Source of the DNA: Halomonas alkalicola
GTDB taxonomy: Bacteria > Pseudomonadota > Gammaproteobacteria > Pseudomonadales > Halomonadaceae
Reading direction: 5' to 3'
NCBI RefSeq assembly: GCF_030704205.1
Contig: NZ_CP131913.1
Location: forward strand, 248,001 to 312,000
Length of the DNA: 64,000 nt
The stretch's first letter is position 1, and each line of letters opens with the position of its first letter. Under the pieces are notes generated by a model. That model was not told the origin of the DNA. It ran no database searches and was given only the letters and a program-made list of their open reading frames with translations. Positions 27,867 through 38,061 of this stretch are shown here, piece by piece. Position numbers and translations under genes: made by a program.

Positions 27867-28007
27867 ATGAACTTCTTCTTTGGTTTTCTGCGGGCCTGCG
27901 AAGTGATCAACCGGTTGATATGCCGAATCGCATGGCTCTTTTTTAAAGTGCTGCTGCTGACTCCCGTATGGATCATAGGTTTCATTATCTACCAGCTTCT
28001 CTTCTAG
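27867..28007 (+). CDS. possible 46-residue membrane peptide
   Basis: The ATG at 27867 follows AGGAGAGG at a good distance. The product is strongly hydrophobic, with a segment beginning WLFFKVLLLTPVWIIGF, and starts MNFFFGFLRACEVINRL, so one or two membrane helices are expected. An in-frame extension upstream into the tRNA fragment is not credible. I do not recognise a family. It could be a small stress or toxin-like peptide, but nothing shows this. Confidence 0.4.
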   Translation: MNFFFGFLRACEVINRLICRIAWLFFKVLLLTPVWIIGFIIYQLLF

Positions 28008-28214
28008 ATAAAATTTAACTTAAAAACCTCACCATAAAGTACATTCACCCTCAGCCCGAAGAGTCATAGATACAATTCCTGACGAGCTTGCCTGCTGCTG
28101 TATCGCCCTACTATCGCAGGAGCGAAATTTTTGAAATCAAGGGCGACCATCGGAAACCGATGAAGCGTAGACTTATTCCCGCCGCCGCCCTGCCCAGCAC
28201 TTAAAAGATAATTA

Positions 28215-28991
28215 TTAAGCAGTTTCTGACAAAGCAGACATCTTTGCCAATAGTGCTACCCTCGCTCGATCAATGGTATCGGGATTCACCTTGTTGGACA
28301 GAACTTCTCGGGGCTTACGCTCCAGAAAATAGGCGATCCGCTCAGCGTTTGCGCCTGACGGATGAGGCATCCCGACAAGCACCTGATCCTGACTCAACAC
28401 ACCTTGATTGACAAACAACTGAAAAACTTCAGACACTCTTGGACCAAGAGGCAAGAAAAGGTTATCGGGCAAAATACGGATCTCCTCAAGGAGAGAGGTC
28501 TCGATCTGCTCGCGTAATGTCGACTGTTTCAACATCGCTGGGGTGCCGTTATACTTCTTTCCATTAACTAACACCGGATAGCGAAGCGCTGAGGTATAGT
28601 GAACCAAGTGCGAGTGGCTCCCGAACAACTGTTCGCTATCATGGATTCCGAGCCATGAAGGGATCCCCAGATAATTCAGCATCGTTACAAGGTTGCTCCG
28701 CATGGGCCCACTGAAACTTGCAGTCTGCTTGGCCTGGGCAAGCACCTCTTGATGGGGCAGTTTATCTCGCAGGCACTGGCGTGCGGCATTTATGGCATTA
28801 CGGGCTTGCTGAAGCCCAGGCGTAATACCACAGATAGTGATCCGAGCCTCACGGTTGATATATTCGAATGGAGCATAGTAGGTTTCAATGTTACCGATAC
28901 GCGTGAGCCGCAGAGACTCAGGCAGGTGATCATTGCTACCTAGCGGCTGCATATTCTCAATTATGTCGGCAAATTGGGAAAACTGTTTCAT
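28215..28991 (-). CDS. uracil-DNA-glycosylase-superfamily-like protein
   Basis: This is a 258-residue protein. The motif order fits the UDG fold: ITICGITPGLQQ (motif-1-like, normally GExPGxxE), SGPMRSNLVTMLNYLG, a hydrophobic strand with PLGPRVSEVF, and the late MPHPSGANAERIA, which matches the HPS-type motif. UDG-like proteins remove bases from DNA, and at least one distant member (Brig1) acts in phage defence by excising modified cytosines. Motif 1 lacks the usual acidic residue, so substrate and activity are open. The start follows GAGGAAG. It lies 2 bp after the unknown gene upstream and is probably co-transcribed with it. AT-rich for the region. Confidence 0.6.
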   Translation of the reverse strand: MKQFSQFADIIENMQPLGSNDHLPESLRLTRIGNIETYYAPFEYINREARITICGITPGLQQARNAINAARQCLRDKLPHQEVLAQAKQTASFSGPMRSNLVTMLNYLGIPSWLGIHDSEQLFGSHSHLVHYTSALRYPVLVNGKKYNGTPAMLKQSTLREQIETSLLEEIRILPDNLFLPLGPRVSEVFQLFVNQGVLSQDQVLVGMPHPSGANAERIAYFLERKPREVLSNKVNPDTIDRARVALLAKMSALSETA

Positions 28992-28993
28992 TA

Positions 28994-30073
28994 TCAGGCT
29001 TCCTCTACAGAACTGGGGAGAATGATGGACAATGATAGGTGAGCAAGGTGATCGACCACAGCCTTTAGCACTCTGAGTGACGGCACAGTCACTTGCCAGA
29101 GCTTGGCAGGACGCCCTCCAGGAAAACCTCGGTCATGGAAGTGGCTGGTAGATTCGTGACTGCGGTCAACGTCGCCAAGTACCCCAAGTGACAACAACCC
29201 TTCATCTGGCTCGAAAGGCAGAGTCAGGATACATTTCCTACGCCCTCCTGAATTGATCATTAGATAGCGGTTCGACCGCGGTACTCGCCAAGTCGACACA
29301 CTACCCTGAGGCTCCACATAGGTGCGCTCCCAGTCGGTCATGACATCAAGCCAGGCATCTGCCGTCTGCCCATTGATCGGGAGGCGATCATCGATAAAGC
29401 GACAGGTTATACCCCATGGCAACTGTTCTTTTCTGGAGATCCATGTGATAGCAGACCGAGCAGGGATGCGCTTCAAACGATCTCGAGGAATTTCTTTTCT
29501 TGACAGAGCATTCTTAACGGTCTCCAACTTCAGGCCGGAAGCAATAGCAATTTCTTCAATGAAAAAATATTGCTCCACCTCTGGGTGGGCTGAGCTGAGA
29601 TCATACTCGCCCAGGAATACTCCCCTGTGACTGCCATCCTTTTCACCGCAAAGAATCCACTCGATCTTGTAGCGCAGCAGGAACACTGCCAGAAGGTGTG
29701 TCAATGATTTATAGGATGCAGCCGCATAAAGCTCAGCGGCAATAGCACCAAACCCCACGAAAGCCCGGAAATCCAGGACGTCATCGTCGAGTAGCTCAGG
29801 GTTTTCAGGCAGAGCGACATAATCCAACACAGCGAATCGATAAAGCCTCTCCGCAATGGACGCAAATCTCTCCTCGACAATAGTGCTATTTGCCCTGATG
29901 TTGCTGTCTTCAGGGGGGTGCCTACCAGTATAAAGAACCGTCGGGAGATTTGAGGTCGAAAAGTTTGCAATATCCTTGATATCTTGCCGTATTTCCTGGG
30001 GGTTCAGGACCTGGCTAATGGCCTCTCCGAATGGATAGTTAATCAGCAGATCGTGGAAGTGAAAGGTTGCCAT
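28994..30073 (-). CDS. unknown protein paired with the glycosylase-like gene
   Basis: This is a 359-residue protein counted from ATG 30073 (MATFHFHDLLINYPFG), which has GGAG at good spacing. The frame is open further up to 30256, but that part lacks a ribosome site. No catalytic motif recognised. A central segment (IEEIAIASGLKLETVKNAL followed by SRKEIPRDRLKRI) resembles a helix-turn-helix, and the last third is basic and beta-rich. Tight spacing to the glycosylase-like gene suggests a two-gene module in the defence region; the pair could be a base-excision defence or a toxin pair. Low GC compared with the arrays. Confidence 0.5.
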   Translation of the reverse strand: MATFHFHDLLINYPFGEAISQVLNPQEIRQDIKDIANFSTSNLPTVLYTGRHPPEDSNIRANSTIVEERFASIAERLYRFAVLDYVALPENPELLDDDVLDFRAFVGFGAIAAELYAAASYKSLTHLLAVFLLRYKIEWILCGEKDGSHRGVFLGEYDLSSAHPEVEQYFFIEEIAIASGLKLETVKNALSRKEIPRDRLKRIPARSAITWISRKEQLPWGITCRFIDDRLPINGQTADAWLDVMTDWERTYVEPQGSVSTWRVPRSNRYLMINSGGRRKCILTLPFEPDEGLLSLGVLGDVDRSHESTSHFHDRGFPGGRPAKLWQVTVPSLRVLKAVVDHLAHLSLSIILPSSVEEA

Positions 30074-30455
30074 CGCAAAACTCCGTTGCCTAGAGCAGAT
30101 GGCGCAATCATCTGACAAAGCGAAACAAACAGCAACAGTGATTTTCAATATCACAAGTTTCGTTTTAAGCATCCCCACGTGGATTCTGGCCTGGGGCCAA
30201 GAAAAAAATTTCCAGGGGGCTGAAGCGCCACAGCTCGCGTTTCGGAGAGGTGGCAAGCACGGATGACAAGCTCATTTGGGAGCCGAGAAACACTGGCCAC
30301 TGCGGTCATCACCCATGATCAAGCGACTGGAAGGAAAAAAGCTTCACGCAGCCACTCGCTCAGGAGGCCCCCAAACAGTAAAGCCCCCTGGATTCAAAGC
30401 CCTGCCGTCGATGTAGCTACTTGATCCAACGACGGAATAGCATGATCACACCGGG
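30074..30455. other. intergenic region between the two-gene module and the UvrD-like gene
   Basis: I see no gene, repeat or clear terminator in these about 380 bases. The left part must hold the promoter of the module at 30073, but no convincing -35/-10 pair stands out. Confidence 0.5.
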
Positions 30456-32579
30456 TCAAAACCACTCGCTCATCTGCCCGTAGCCGTACACGAAGGCCAG
30501 CTTGCGGGCGCGGGTAAGGCTGACGTAGAGCAGCGCGCGCTCCTCGTTCTCGCGCTGGCGGCGGGTCACGGCGTCGGCCGCGGCGTTGACCACCGGCGCC
30601 AGCGGCACCAGGCCGCGGTTTACCGAGGCCACGAACACCGCATCGAACTCCAGCCCCTTCACTCGGTGCATGGTGGCCAGGTTGAGCTCACCGTCAGGCG
30701 TGGAGGCGCTGCGGCCATCGAGCTGGCGGCAGGGTTGCCCGCGGCTTTCCAGGGCGGCCTTCAGCTCGCCCAGCTCGCGGTGAGTACGGGCGATCACACA
30801 GCAGGCCTCGGGGGCCAGACCGTGGTTGCGGATAGCAGCCAGGATCGCCTCGGCCTGTTCGTCCATGAATTCGAAGGCGCGCACCTCCGGGGCGGGCCCG
30901 TGCATCAGGGAGTGGTAGAACTGCTGGGAGTCCTGGCCACCGTCCAGGTCATCCACCTCCACTCCTTCCAGGATGCTCACTGCCAGCTTGCGGGTCTCGT
31001 CGGTGGTGCGGTAGTTCACCTTGAGACGTGCGCTGCGCCCGCGGATATCGATGCCGCACTGCCCCAGCACCACCTTGTTCTTGCCGTAGATGCGCTGGTG
31101 GCCGTCGCCGACGATGAACATATCGTTGGGGCCCGGCGGCACCAGGGCGCGCAGCAGCATGAAGGCCTGGGAGCCCATGTCCTGGGCCTCGTCGACGATC
31201 ACCGAGCAGAGAGCCGGGCGCAGCTCCGGGTTGGCCTCCAGCAGCTCCCGGGCGTCGCGGTAGACGTCGTCGGTCTCCTTCAGGTGGTTGCTGGCCAGCA
31301 GGTGGCGGAAGCGCTCGAACACCGGCCAGATCTCGAGGCGCTGCTGGCGGTTGAGGCGCGTGCCGCGGCCGATGCGTGAGGCGCGCTTGTAGCCGTCCAG
31401 GCTCTGGATCGACTGGGGCTGGATCACCCTCGCCCACTCCTCCTGGAAGAAGGCGAGCCCCAGGTCGCTGGTGGCCGGCTTCTCCGCATAGGCCTCCTCC
31501 CAGAGGCGCTTCTGCTGCTGGGCGTCGAGCAGCAGGCCGTAGTCGTAGCGCTGCTTCTTGAGGAAGCTGACCACCCAGGCGTCCAGGTTGAGCACCTCGA
31601 TGCGCTCCAGCGCCTGCCGGGAGCAGATCTTGTTGAGGTTCTGGCGGATATCCGCCGCCAGGTTGCGGGTAAAGGTGGTAAAGAGCACCTTGCCCTGTTC
31701 TTCACCGGACGGTGGGGCACTGGCCACGTTCTCGGCCAGCCACCTGGCACGATGCATGGCCACCACCGTCTTGCCGGTGCCGGCGCCACCCAGCACGCGC
31801 ACCGGCCCGTTCTTCTTCCCTTCGGCCAGGCGCCGCTGGGCCGGGTGCAGGAAGACCCGCCACTTCTCGATGGACTGGTTGAGCACCTCCTGCAGCGCCT
31901 GCTCGTCGTCAGCCACGGTGAAGCGCGCCTGGGACTCCGGCCGCGCCAGGGCGGTGGCGTAATCCTCGGTATCCACCGCCTCGGGGGCGGCGGGCACCAC
32001 CTCGGCATAGGCCTCCTCGAAGCTGGCCCCCGCCATCAGCATGAAGAGCCCCTCGTAGGCGTCGGCGGGGATCTGCTCGCTGTGGTAAGCGCTTTCCAGG
32101 TCCGCCTCGATGGTCATGCGGCGCACCAGGGGTAGCGCCTCCTCGGGCACGCCCAGCTGAAGCAGCTGGCGATCGCGAATGGCATCGAAGAGCCCCGGCA
32201 GCGTCGGCGCGGCCGGCTGGGCGGGAGCGGCCTCCTCTCGGCGCTCCTCCACCGTGAACACCTGCAGGCTGCCGGTATTGGGGTTGATCTCCACCTTGCG
32301 CTTGGCGGCCCAGGCGTAGGCCGCCTCGTGGTGGTCGACGTAGAGCATCAGGTAGAGCTCTTCCTTCTCGGCGGCGGCGAGGATGATGCGCACATCCTGG
32401 TTGGCGCGGATCGAGCGCAGCTTGCCGTCCTTGTAGGCGGTCAGCTTCTCGTAGTGCAGGCCGCCGTGCTGCGGGTCCTGCTGGAAGAGCATCACCGCCT
32501 TGTTGGCCTGGCTCTGCTCGTTCGGGGTTAGCTTGAGCAGGCTGTCGAAGTACTTTTCCGAGAACGCCACACTGACCAT
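30456..32579 (-). CDS. UvrD/Rep-like SF1A helicase with RelE-like N-terminal domain
   Basis: This is a 707-residue protein. Residues 1-95 (FSEKYFDSLLKLTPNEQ, then DGKLRSIRANQDVRIIL and YVDHHEAAYAWA) have the length and pattern of a RelE/YoeB-type toxin fold. The helicase follows: Walker A GGAGTGKTVV near residue 265, Walker B VIVDEAQDMG near 460, VGDGHQRIYG, and late motifs MHRVKGLEFDAVFV and YVSLTRARK. UvrD relatives unwind or strip DNA 3' to 5'. The RelE-like piece may bind nucleic acid or ribosomes, or only serve as a docking domain. The start is 1 base after the stop of the giant DUF1998 helicase, so the two are translationally coupled and likely to work together. Confidence 0.82.
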   Translation of the reverse strand: MVSVAFSEKYFDSLLKLTPNEQSQANKAVMLFQQDPQHGGLHYEKLTAYKDGKLRSIRANQDVRIILAAAEKEELYLMLYVDHHEAAYAWAAKRKVEINPNTGSLQVFTVEERREEAAPAQPAAPTLPGLFDAIRDRQLLQLGVPEEALPLVRRMTIEADLESAYHSEQIPADAYEGLFMLMAGASFEEAYAEVVPAAPEAVDTEDYATALARPESQARFTVADDEQALQEVLNQSIEKWRVFLHPAQRRLAEGKKNGPVRVLGGAGTGKTVVAMHRARWLAENVASAPPSGEEQGKVLFTTFTRNLAADIRQNLNKICSRQALERIEVLNLDAWVVSFLKKQRYDYGLLLDAQQQKRLWEEAYAEKPATSDLGLAFFQEEWARVIQPQSIQSLDGYKRASRIGRGTRLNRQQRLEIWPVFERFRHLLASNHLKETDDVYRDARELLEANPELRPALCSVIVDEAQDMGSQAFMLLRALVPPGPNDMFIVGDGHQRIYGKNKVVLGQCGIDIRGRSARLKVNYRTTDETRKLAVSILEGVEVDDLDGGQDSQQFYHSLMHGPAPEVRAFEFMDEQAEAILAAIRNHGLAPEACCVIARTHRELGELKAALESRGQPCRQLDGRSASTPDGELNLATMHRVKGLEFDAVFVASVNRGLVPLAPVVNAAADAVTRRQRENEERALLYVSLTRARKLAFVYGYGQMSEWF

Positions 32580-32580
32580 A

Positions 32581-35500
32581 TCAGGCTCCTTGTTGTGACT
32601 CGTTCACCGAGTCCAGTCCATTGATCACCGCCACCAGCTCCTCCACATCGACCAACACGCGCCAGCCCTGCGATTCCAGGTGCGGCCGGGCCGCCAGCTG
32701 CTCCTCATCGTCCTCCAGCAGGAAGGCGATGCGCGACGCTTCGAAGAGGAGCTCCGCGAGACCAATGACCTCCTCCTCGTCGTTGACCACGTCCTCGCCC
32801 ACCTGGGGTGCCTCCGGCCAGTCGACCTCCTGCCCCCGCAGCGCCTCGGCCAGCGACGCATCGAGGTAAGCGTACCAGGCAGGCTCCGGGGACACGGCCG
32901 GCTGCTCGTCAGCCGCGGGGCGGCGCTCGGGCCAGAGCAGCCCGGCGGCGATGCCGCTGTTACGGGACTCGGGGGTCCAGGCATACATCAACGGCAGAAA
33001 CTGCAGCAGGTTCACCGCCGACCAGAAACGCTGCCAGGCGTAGCGCGCGCCCTCCTCGTTGCTCACGCGACGTTCACCAGGCGCCAGCGCGTAGGAGACC
33101 GAGACCAGGGCGCTATCGAGATCGAAGCGTTTGACCAGTTCCTCACCGGCCAGCAGCCGCAGCACGATGGTCGCCGCCCCCTGGTCGTCGGTGAGCTCCA
33201 CCGCACCGGCCAGCGCCACCGGCTGCGGGGTACGGTCGGTAAAGGCCGCGGGCAGGCCGTGGAGCGAGTCGATCACCTGCTGCTTCAGGGCCGGGTCGGC
33301 CAGGGGGCTTGCCGGCAGGCACTGCAGCACGAAGAGCAGCGCATGCCGGGCCAGCGTCTCGGGCTGCTGATCCGCCAGAAAGCCCATCAGCAGCTCGAAG
33401 GTCGCCCGGCCGAGGTGCAGGGCCAGGTTGGTTATTCCGCCGATCTTCGCCAACCCGGCGATGGCCGCATGGTGCTGCTCCGGCGAGGTCATGCCCGCCG
33501 GCAGCGGCACATCCATGGCCTTGTCGCCCATCACCTGGTTGACGTCGTACCAGTTGAGGCTCCACACCACGTAGCCCGCATGCCTGAGCGCCTGGCGCTT
33601 GAGCAGGTCATCGCTGGCCTTGTCGGCATGGAACCGGTAGCCGTCCAGGAACACCGCCACCGGGGCCAGGCCACTGCGTACCGGCCACAGCACGAAGTCC
33701 GGACGGCTGGCGAACTGCACCCCCTGGGCCATCCCCAGGTCGACCTGGGGTTCCATCTCGTAGGCCAGCTCGCCGATGGTCAGCCGATAGCCGTGCTTGC
33801 CGCGGATCACATCCTGGGAGACCCGTACCCGCTGCTGGTCCACGCACTCATGGCCGGAGAAGCGTGCCAGCGCCTCAGGGAAGCGCGCCTCCAGCTCGCT
33901 GTCGATCCAGGGGTTGCCGGAGAGCGCGCTCAGCCCCTGCTCGTCCTGCACCCACTGGTGGCCGCCCTCCACGATCTCCTTGAGCATCTCCAGGGCCAGC
34001 GCCTTGCTGGTGCTCTCCATGCCGTAGGCGTTGCGGTACTCCAGCAGGCAGCGGTAGCAGCCGTCCATCGGTTGTGAGTCGGGAGAGCTGTTGGCGTAGC
34101 AGTCGCAGGCCTGCATCACCGCATAGGCCAGGCGGAACACCTCCTGCATATGCTCCGCCCGGCTGAGCAGCTCGTGCAGGTAGCCGGTACCGCCGGGCAC
34201 CGAATCGTAGAGCACGATGAAGTGGCGCCGCTCGTCGGTCTCGCCGATGGGCTCGCTCTGGTAGGCCACCCGCAGGTGGTTCACCTTGCCGCCGAAGCGC
34301 CGCTTCAGGCCCAGCTGCAGCGCCGCCACGAAGGAGTTCACCTGCTCCTCGGTGCCGCCGCTGGAGAGCCGGGGCAGCAGGATGCGCAGCGCCTCGGAGG
34401 CGAACCGCCGATAGAGATAGAGGCAGTTCTCGATACCGGTATCTGCCTTGCCACCGGGCAGCGTCTTCGGCCCCTTGGCGTAGCGGCAGGACTTCAGGTG
34501 GGCGGGCTCCTGCTTGCCGGCGGCGGCCGCCCGTGTCTGCACCGAGCCGCACTCCCGGCAGATCGGGAAGCCGGCGCGCTGGAGCTCCTCACCGGCCACC
34601 TCGAAGGCCATCTCCTCCCCTTCCCGGCGGCCGAAGTTCACCTCCAGGAAGCGGGCGCTGCGGATGAACTCGAAGCCGAAGGGGCGCTCCTTGTCGTCCA
34701 GCACCCAGGTGATGGTGATGTCCGAAGGGTCGAAGTCGATCAGCATCTGCTTGTTGAAGAAGACCGGCTCGCGGTCGTCTGAGCGGTCGTCCAGCTGGGC
34801 ATCCCGGGCGTTGGTGAAGGCGTAGACCTGGGTCATCTTGAGCATGCTGGTGCGTGCGCTCTCATCACCCCAGCGGTTGGTGTGGCAGCGCGGACAGGTG
34901 CGGTCGTTGAAGCCGGCGGTGGGATCGTCGGCCGGGGCCGAGTAGTGGCAGCGCGGGCAGAAGCGCCACTGCTGGATGTTGCGACCCTTGGCGGTCTCCA
35001 CTCGGGAGATCCGTACCTTGCGATTGCCGGCGTAGAAGACCGCCTCCGGCGCCAGCTCGGTCAGCGCTGCCTGGGCCGGGCGCTGGTACTCGTATTCCCG
35101 CTTGACCAGCTCGCGCTTGATATCGCCCTGGGCAGCACTCGCCTCGGCCCCCTCTCCACCCGGCTTCTCGGTGCGGAAGATCACCGAGTGCAGGGTCGCC
35201 CCCTCCTCCGGGAAGGCGTAGTTGGGCAAGAGCCCCTCGTCGGTGAAGAAGTTGAGCGTCTCGCGCTTGTTGAGCCGGATGCGCAGGCTGCGGTAGCCCG
35301 CCACCTCCCGCTCCAGCTCGGCGATCTCCGCCTGGGTATGCTCGTCCTGAGGGCGCTGGCGCAGCTTCTCCAGCTGGCGGTCCAGTTCCTTGATGGTGGT
35401 GGCCATGCGGCTGCGCTCGTCGGCCACCAGCTTGAGCCGGCCCAGCAGGTAGAGTTCCAGGCGGTCGTCGATGTGCTGGGGTCCGCCGAACAGAGTCTGG

Positions 35501-38061
35501 CGCAGCAGCTCCAGGTCATCGCCGCCGAGCTCGGTGGCCACGTGGCTGGCGAAGCCGTCCCAGATCTCCTGCATGTTCTGCTTCATGAAGGCCAGCAGCG
35601 TATAGGGAAAGCGCTCCTCCTGGGCCTTCTCCACCGCATCCAGCACCGGCTGCATGGTCTGGGGAATCTGGTTGTCACCCCTGGCGCTGCGGGTCCAGCA
35701 GTCCATGGCGTAGGCCAGCAGCTGGCGGCGCAGCACGTGGCGGGCCTTGAGGAACACCGCCGGCGGCTCCACCGGGGTATCCAGCATCCGCCCCGGGTCG
35801 GCGTAGAAGACCAGGTCGTGGGGGCGACCGTTGGCCACCGTCAGCACGAAGGCGTTGCCGTCACGGCGCCCGCCCCGGCCCACCCGCTGCAGGTAGTTGG
35901 CCTGGGCCGGCGGTACCGAGCAGAGCAGCACGCTGGAGAGGTCGCCGATGTCGATGCCCATCTCCAGGGTCGGAGTGGCCGAGAGCAGGTTGTACTCCCA
36001 GGGCTTCTTGCCATGGATAAAGCTGTCCTCCACGCGGATGCGCTCGCTGGCGGCCAGCAGCCCGGTGTGCTCGTGGGCGATCACCCGGTGGATCTCGCCG
36101 TCGCGGTAGAGCCCGGCATAGAGGGAGTCCCGCACCGGCACCGGGGTCTCGTAGGCCAGTTCCGGGCGGGCGGCGCTGAGCAGGGGCAGCCCCAGCCAGG
36201 CCTCGGCGTGGGATGCCGGCACATGCATGGGGCGGTAGCCCGGGCATTCCACCCCCTGCACCGCCGTGGTGATGCTCAGCGCCTCCGGCCGCAGGGACCA
36301 CAGCCGCACGCCGCGCTCGTTGGCCTCCTCGTTCAGCAGGCCACTGTCGCGCAGCGCCGAGAGCGCCGCCGCCAGCACCTGCTCCAGCTGCTTGCGATCC
36401 ACCAGGGTCTCCGGGTTCAGGCAGGCCAGCCAGCGCTCGTACCAGGATTGTGCGGCACTGGCCTGGCAGAGCACCTCGTAGCCCTCCCCCTTGGCGGTGG
36501 CCGGGTAGCGCGGCCGCGGCGACCCCGGGCCGATGGGCGGCGCATAGCTCAGAAAGCTCAGCAGGTAGGCCTTGCCGAACTTCAGGCGATAGCCGGCCAG
36601 GTCCTCAAGCCCCAGCGCCCCCTGGCCAATCAGGTGCTGCATCACCCCCAGCATGAAGCCCTCGGCCGGCCGGGCCTCGATGCGGTAGCCCAGGGTGTTG
36701 TCCACCGTCTCGGCCCAGGCGGCGGCGGCCTGGCGCACCGGTTCCAGGGGCCAGGCGAGCGCCGCGATCCCCAGGCGATTGAGCGAACGCCCCACCTGGG
36801 AGCGCCAGCCCAGATCCTCCAGGGCCTGCCACAGCATCCGCTCACGGATCAGCCTGAGCAGCGGTGCCGGCTCCTTCACCTCGCCGGACTGCTCGAAGAA
36901 CTCGAAGTCACCCCGATAGCGCTTGTCCGGCGGCATGAATTCACGCAGATAGGCCGACAGTGCCAGGCGCCCCTGCCCGCCACTCTCTCGCTCCCCTTCG
37001 GCCGAGGCCAGCCACCAGGCCTCGAAGCGCGCCGGCAGCTCCAGCAGCGGAATCGGCTCGCCGCTGCCCTCCAGCAGCTGGGTCAGCGCCATGCGCACGT
37101 TGTTCTGCCAGGTGCGGGCGGCGAAGAAGCCCGCTCGGTGGGTGGCATCCTGGACCGAGTCGCTGAAGGTGAGCAGCTTGCGGTCGTCGTTGTCGCGACT
37201 GCTGAAGAGCCGATGGATGGCCACCGCGCTGAGGCTTGCCGCCCTGGCACCGAACACCACCAGGGCGGAGCGCGCCGAGCACCAGGGGCAGTCGTGCTCG
37301 TGGATCACCTTGTTGATGCTGCCCCGCTTCACCTCCTTGAGCTGCTGGGGTTTGCTGACCCGCACTAGGGCATCGGCACCGGCCTGGCACCCCCGGCACT
37401 CGGTCGTGCTCTCCACCGGCGCGGTGGTGCCGCAGTCGCGGCACACCTTGAAGTGCTCCAGGCGCATGCCCGCCGGCGACTGCGCCTCGCCCAGCTGCCA
37501 GGGCAGCAGCAGCGCGGTTTCCGGCTGCTGGCCGAAGAAGGCGGAGTAGATGGACTGAAGCTCCATTTCCACCACCTGGTCGGTGGGGTGGCTCATCTCC
37601 ATGCGGGTCAGCCAGGCGGTACCGTGGCACTCGCGGCACTGGACCAGGGGCAGGCGAACCTGGCGCTGGTCCCGGGGCGGCTTGTCGTCACCGAAGGAGA
37701 GAAGCGGCGGCAGATGGCTGGCGGCGGCATTCTCTTCCGGCACCTCAGAAGAACCGGCAGGCACCCCGGGCTCGCGCAGGGTACCCACGATGCGGCGCAG
37801 CTCCCGGGACCAGAGCTGCAGGCGCAGCTGCACGAAGGGGCGGCCGACCGCATCGCGGGCGTGGGCCATCAGCGAGAGCAGCGCGATCAAGGCGAGTTCC
37901 GGCTGGCGCTGAAAGCGGCCGGGGATCTGCCCCGCCAGGCGCTCGGCCAGCTCACGAAAGGTGGGCGTGCCCGGACTCAGCTTGATCTGGCGCAGCAGGT
38001 TGGCCAGCTGGCCGTGCTGCTTGAGCTCCCGGCCCAGGGCGATGCGATGCGGCATCATCAT
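32581..38061 (-). pseudogene. giant DUF1998 helicase, helicase-C and DUF1998 part (after frameshift)
   Basis: This 1826-codon frame is the second and larger part of a helicase whose first part is at about 38053-39121. It holds the helicase C-terminal core (LLSATPTLEMGIDIGD and YLQRVGRGGRRDG), zinc-binding cysteine pairs (CPRCHYSAP and CPRCHTNRWG), the DUF1998/MZB metal site (CDCYANS then GCYRCLLEYRNAYG), and a C-terminal 450 residues of unknown type. Size and domain order resemble DruE of Druantia and the DrmA-DrmB pair of DISARM fused in one chain. The ATG at 38061 could allow independent translation as a second polypeptide, since it overlaps the first frame; otherwise the gene is frameshifted. 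No gap or stop elsewhere. Confidence 0.8.

Noticed and set aside
27675..28007. 110-codon open frame across the tRNA fragment
   Set aside because: Its first half reads through the tRNA fragment and terminator; only the last 46 codons have a ribosome site.
34882..37368. 828-codon open frame on the plus strand
   Set aside because: Shadow of the giant helicase on the opposite strand in high-GC DNA; low complexity (Gly, Arg, Leu, His), no ribosome site, no family character. The same applies to plus-strand frames at 51247-53616, 45573-46736, 48906-50615 and 61056-62306.
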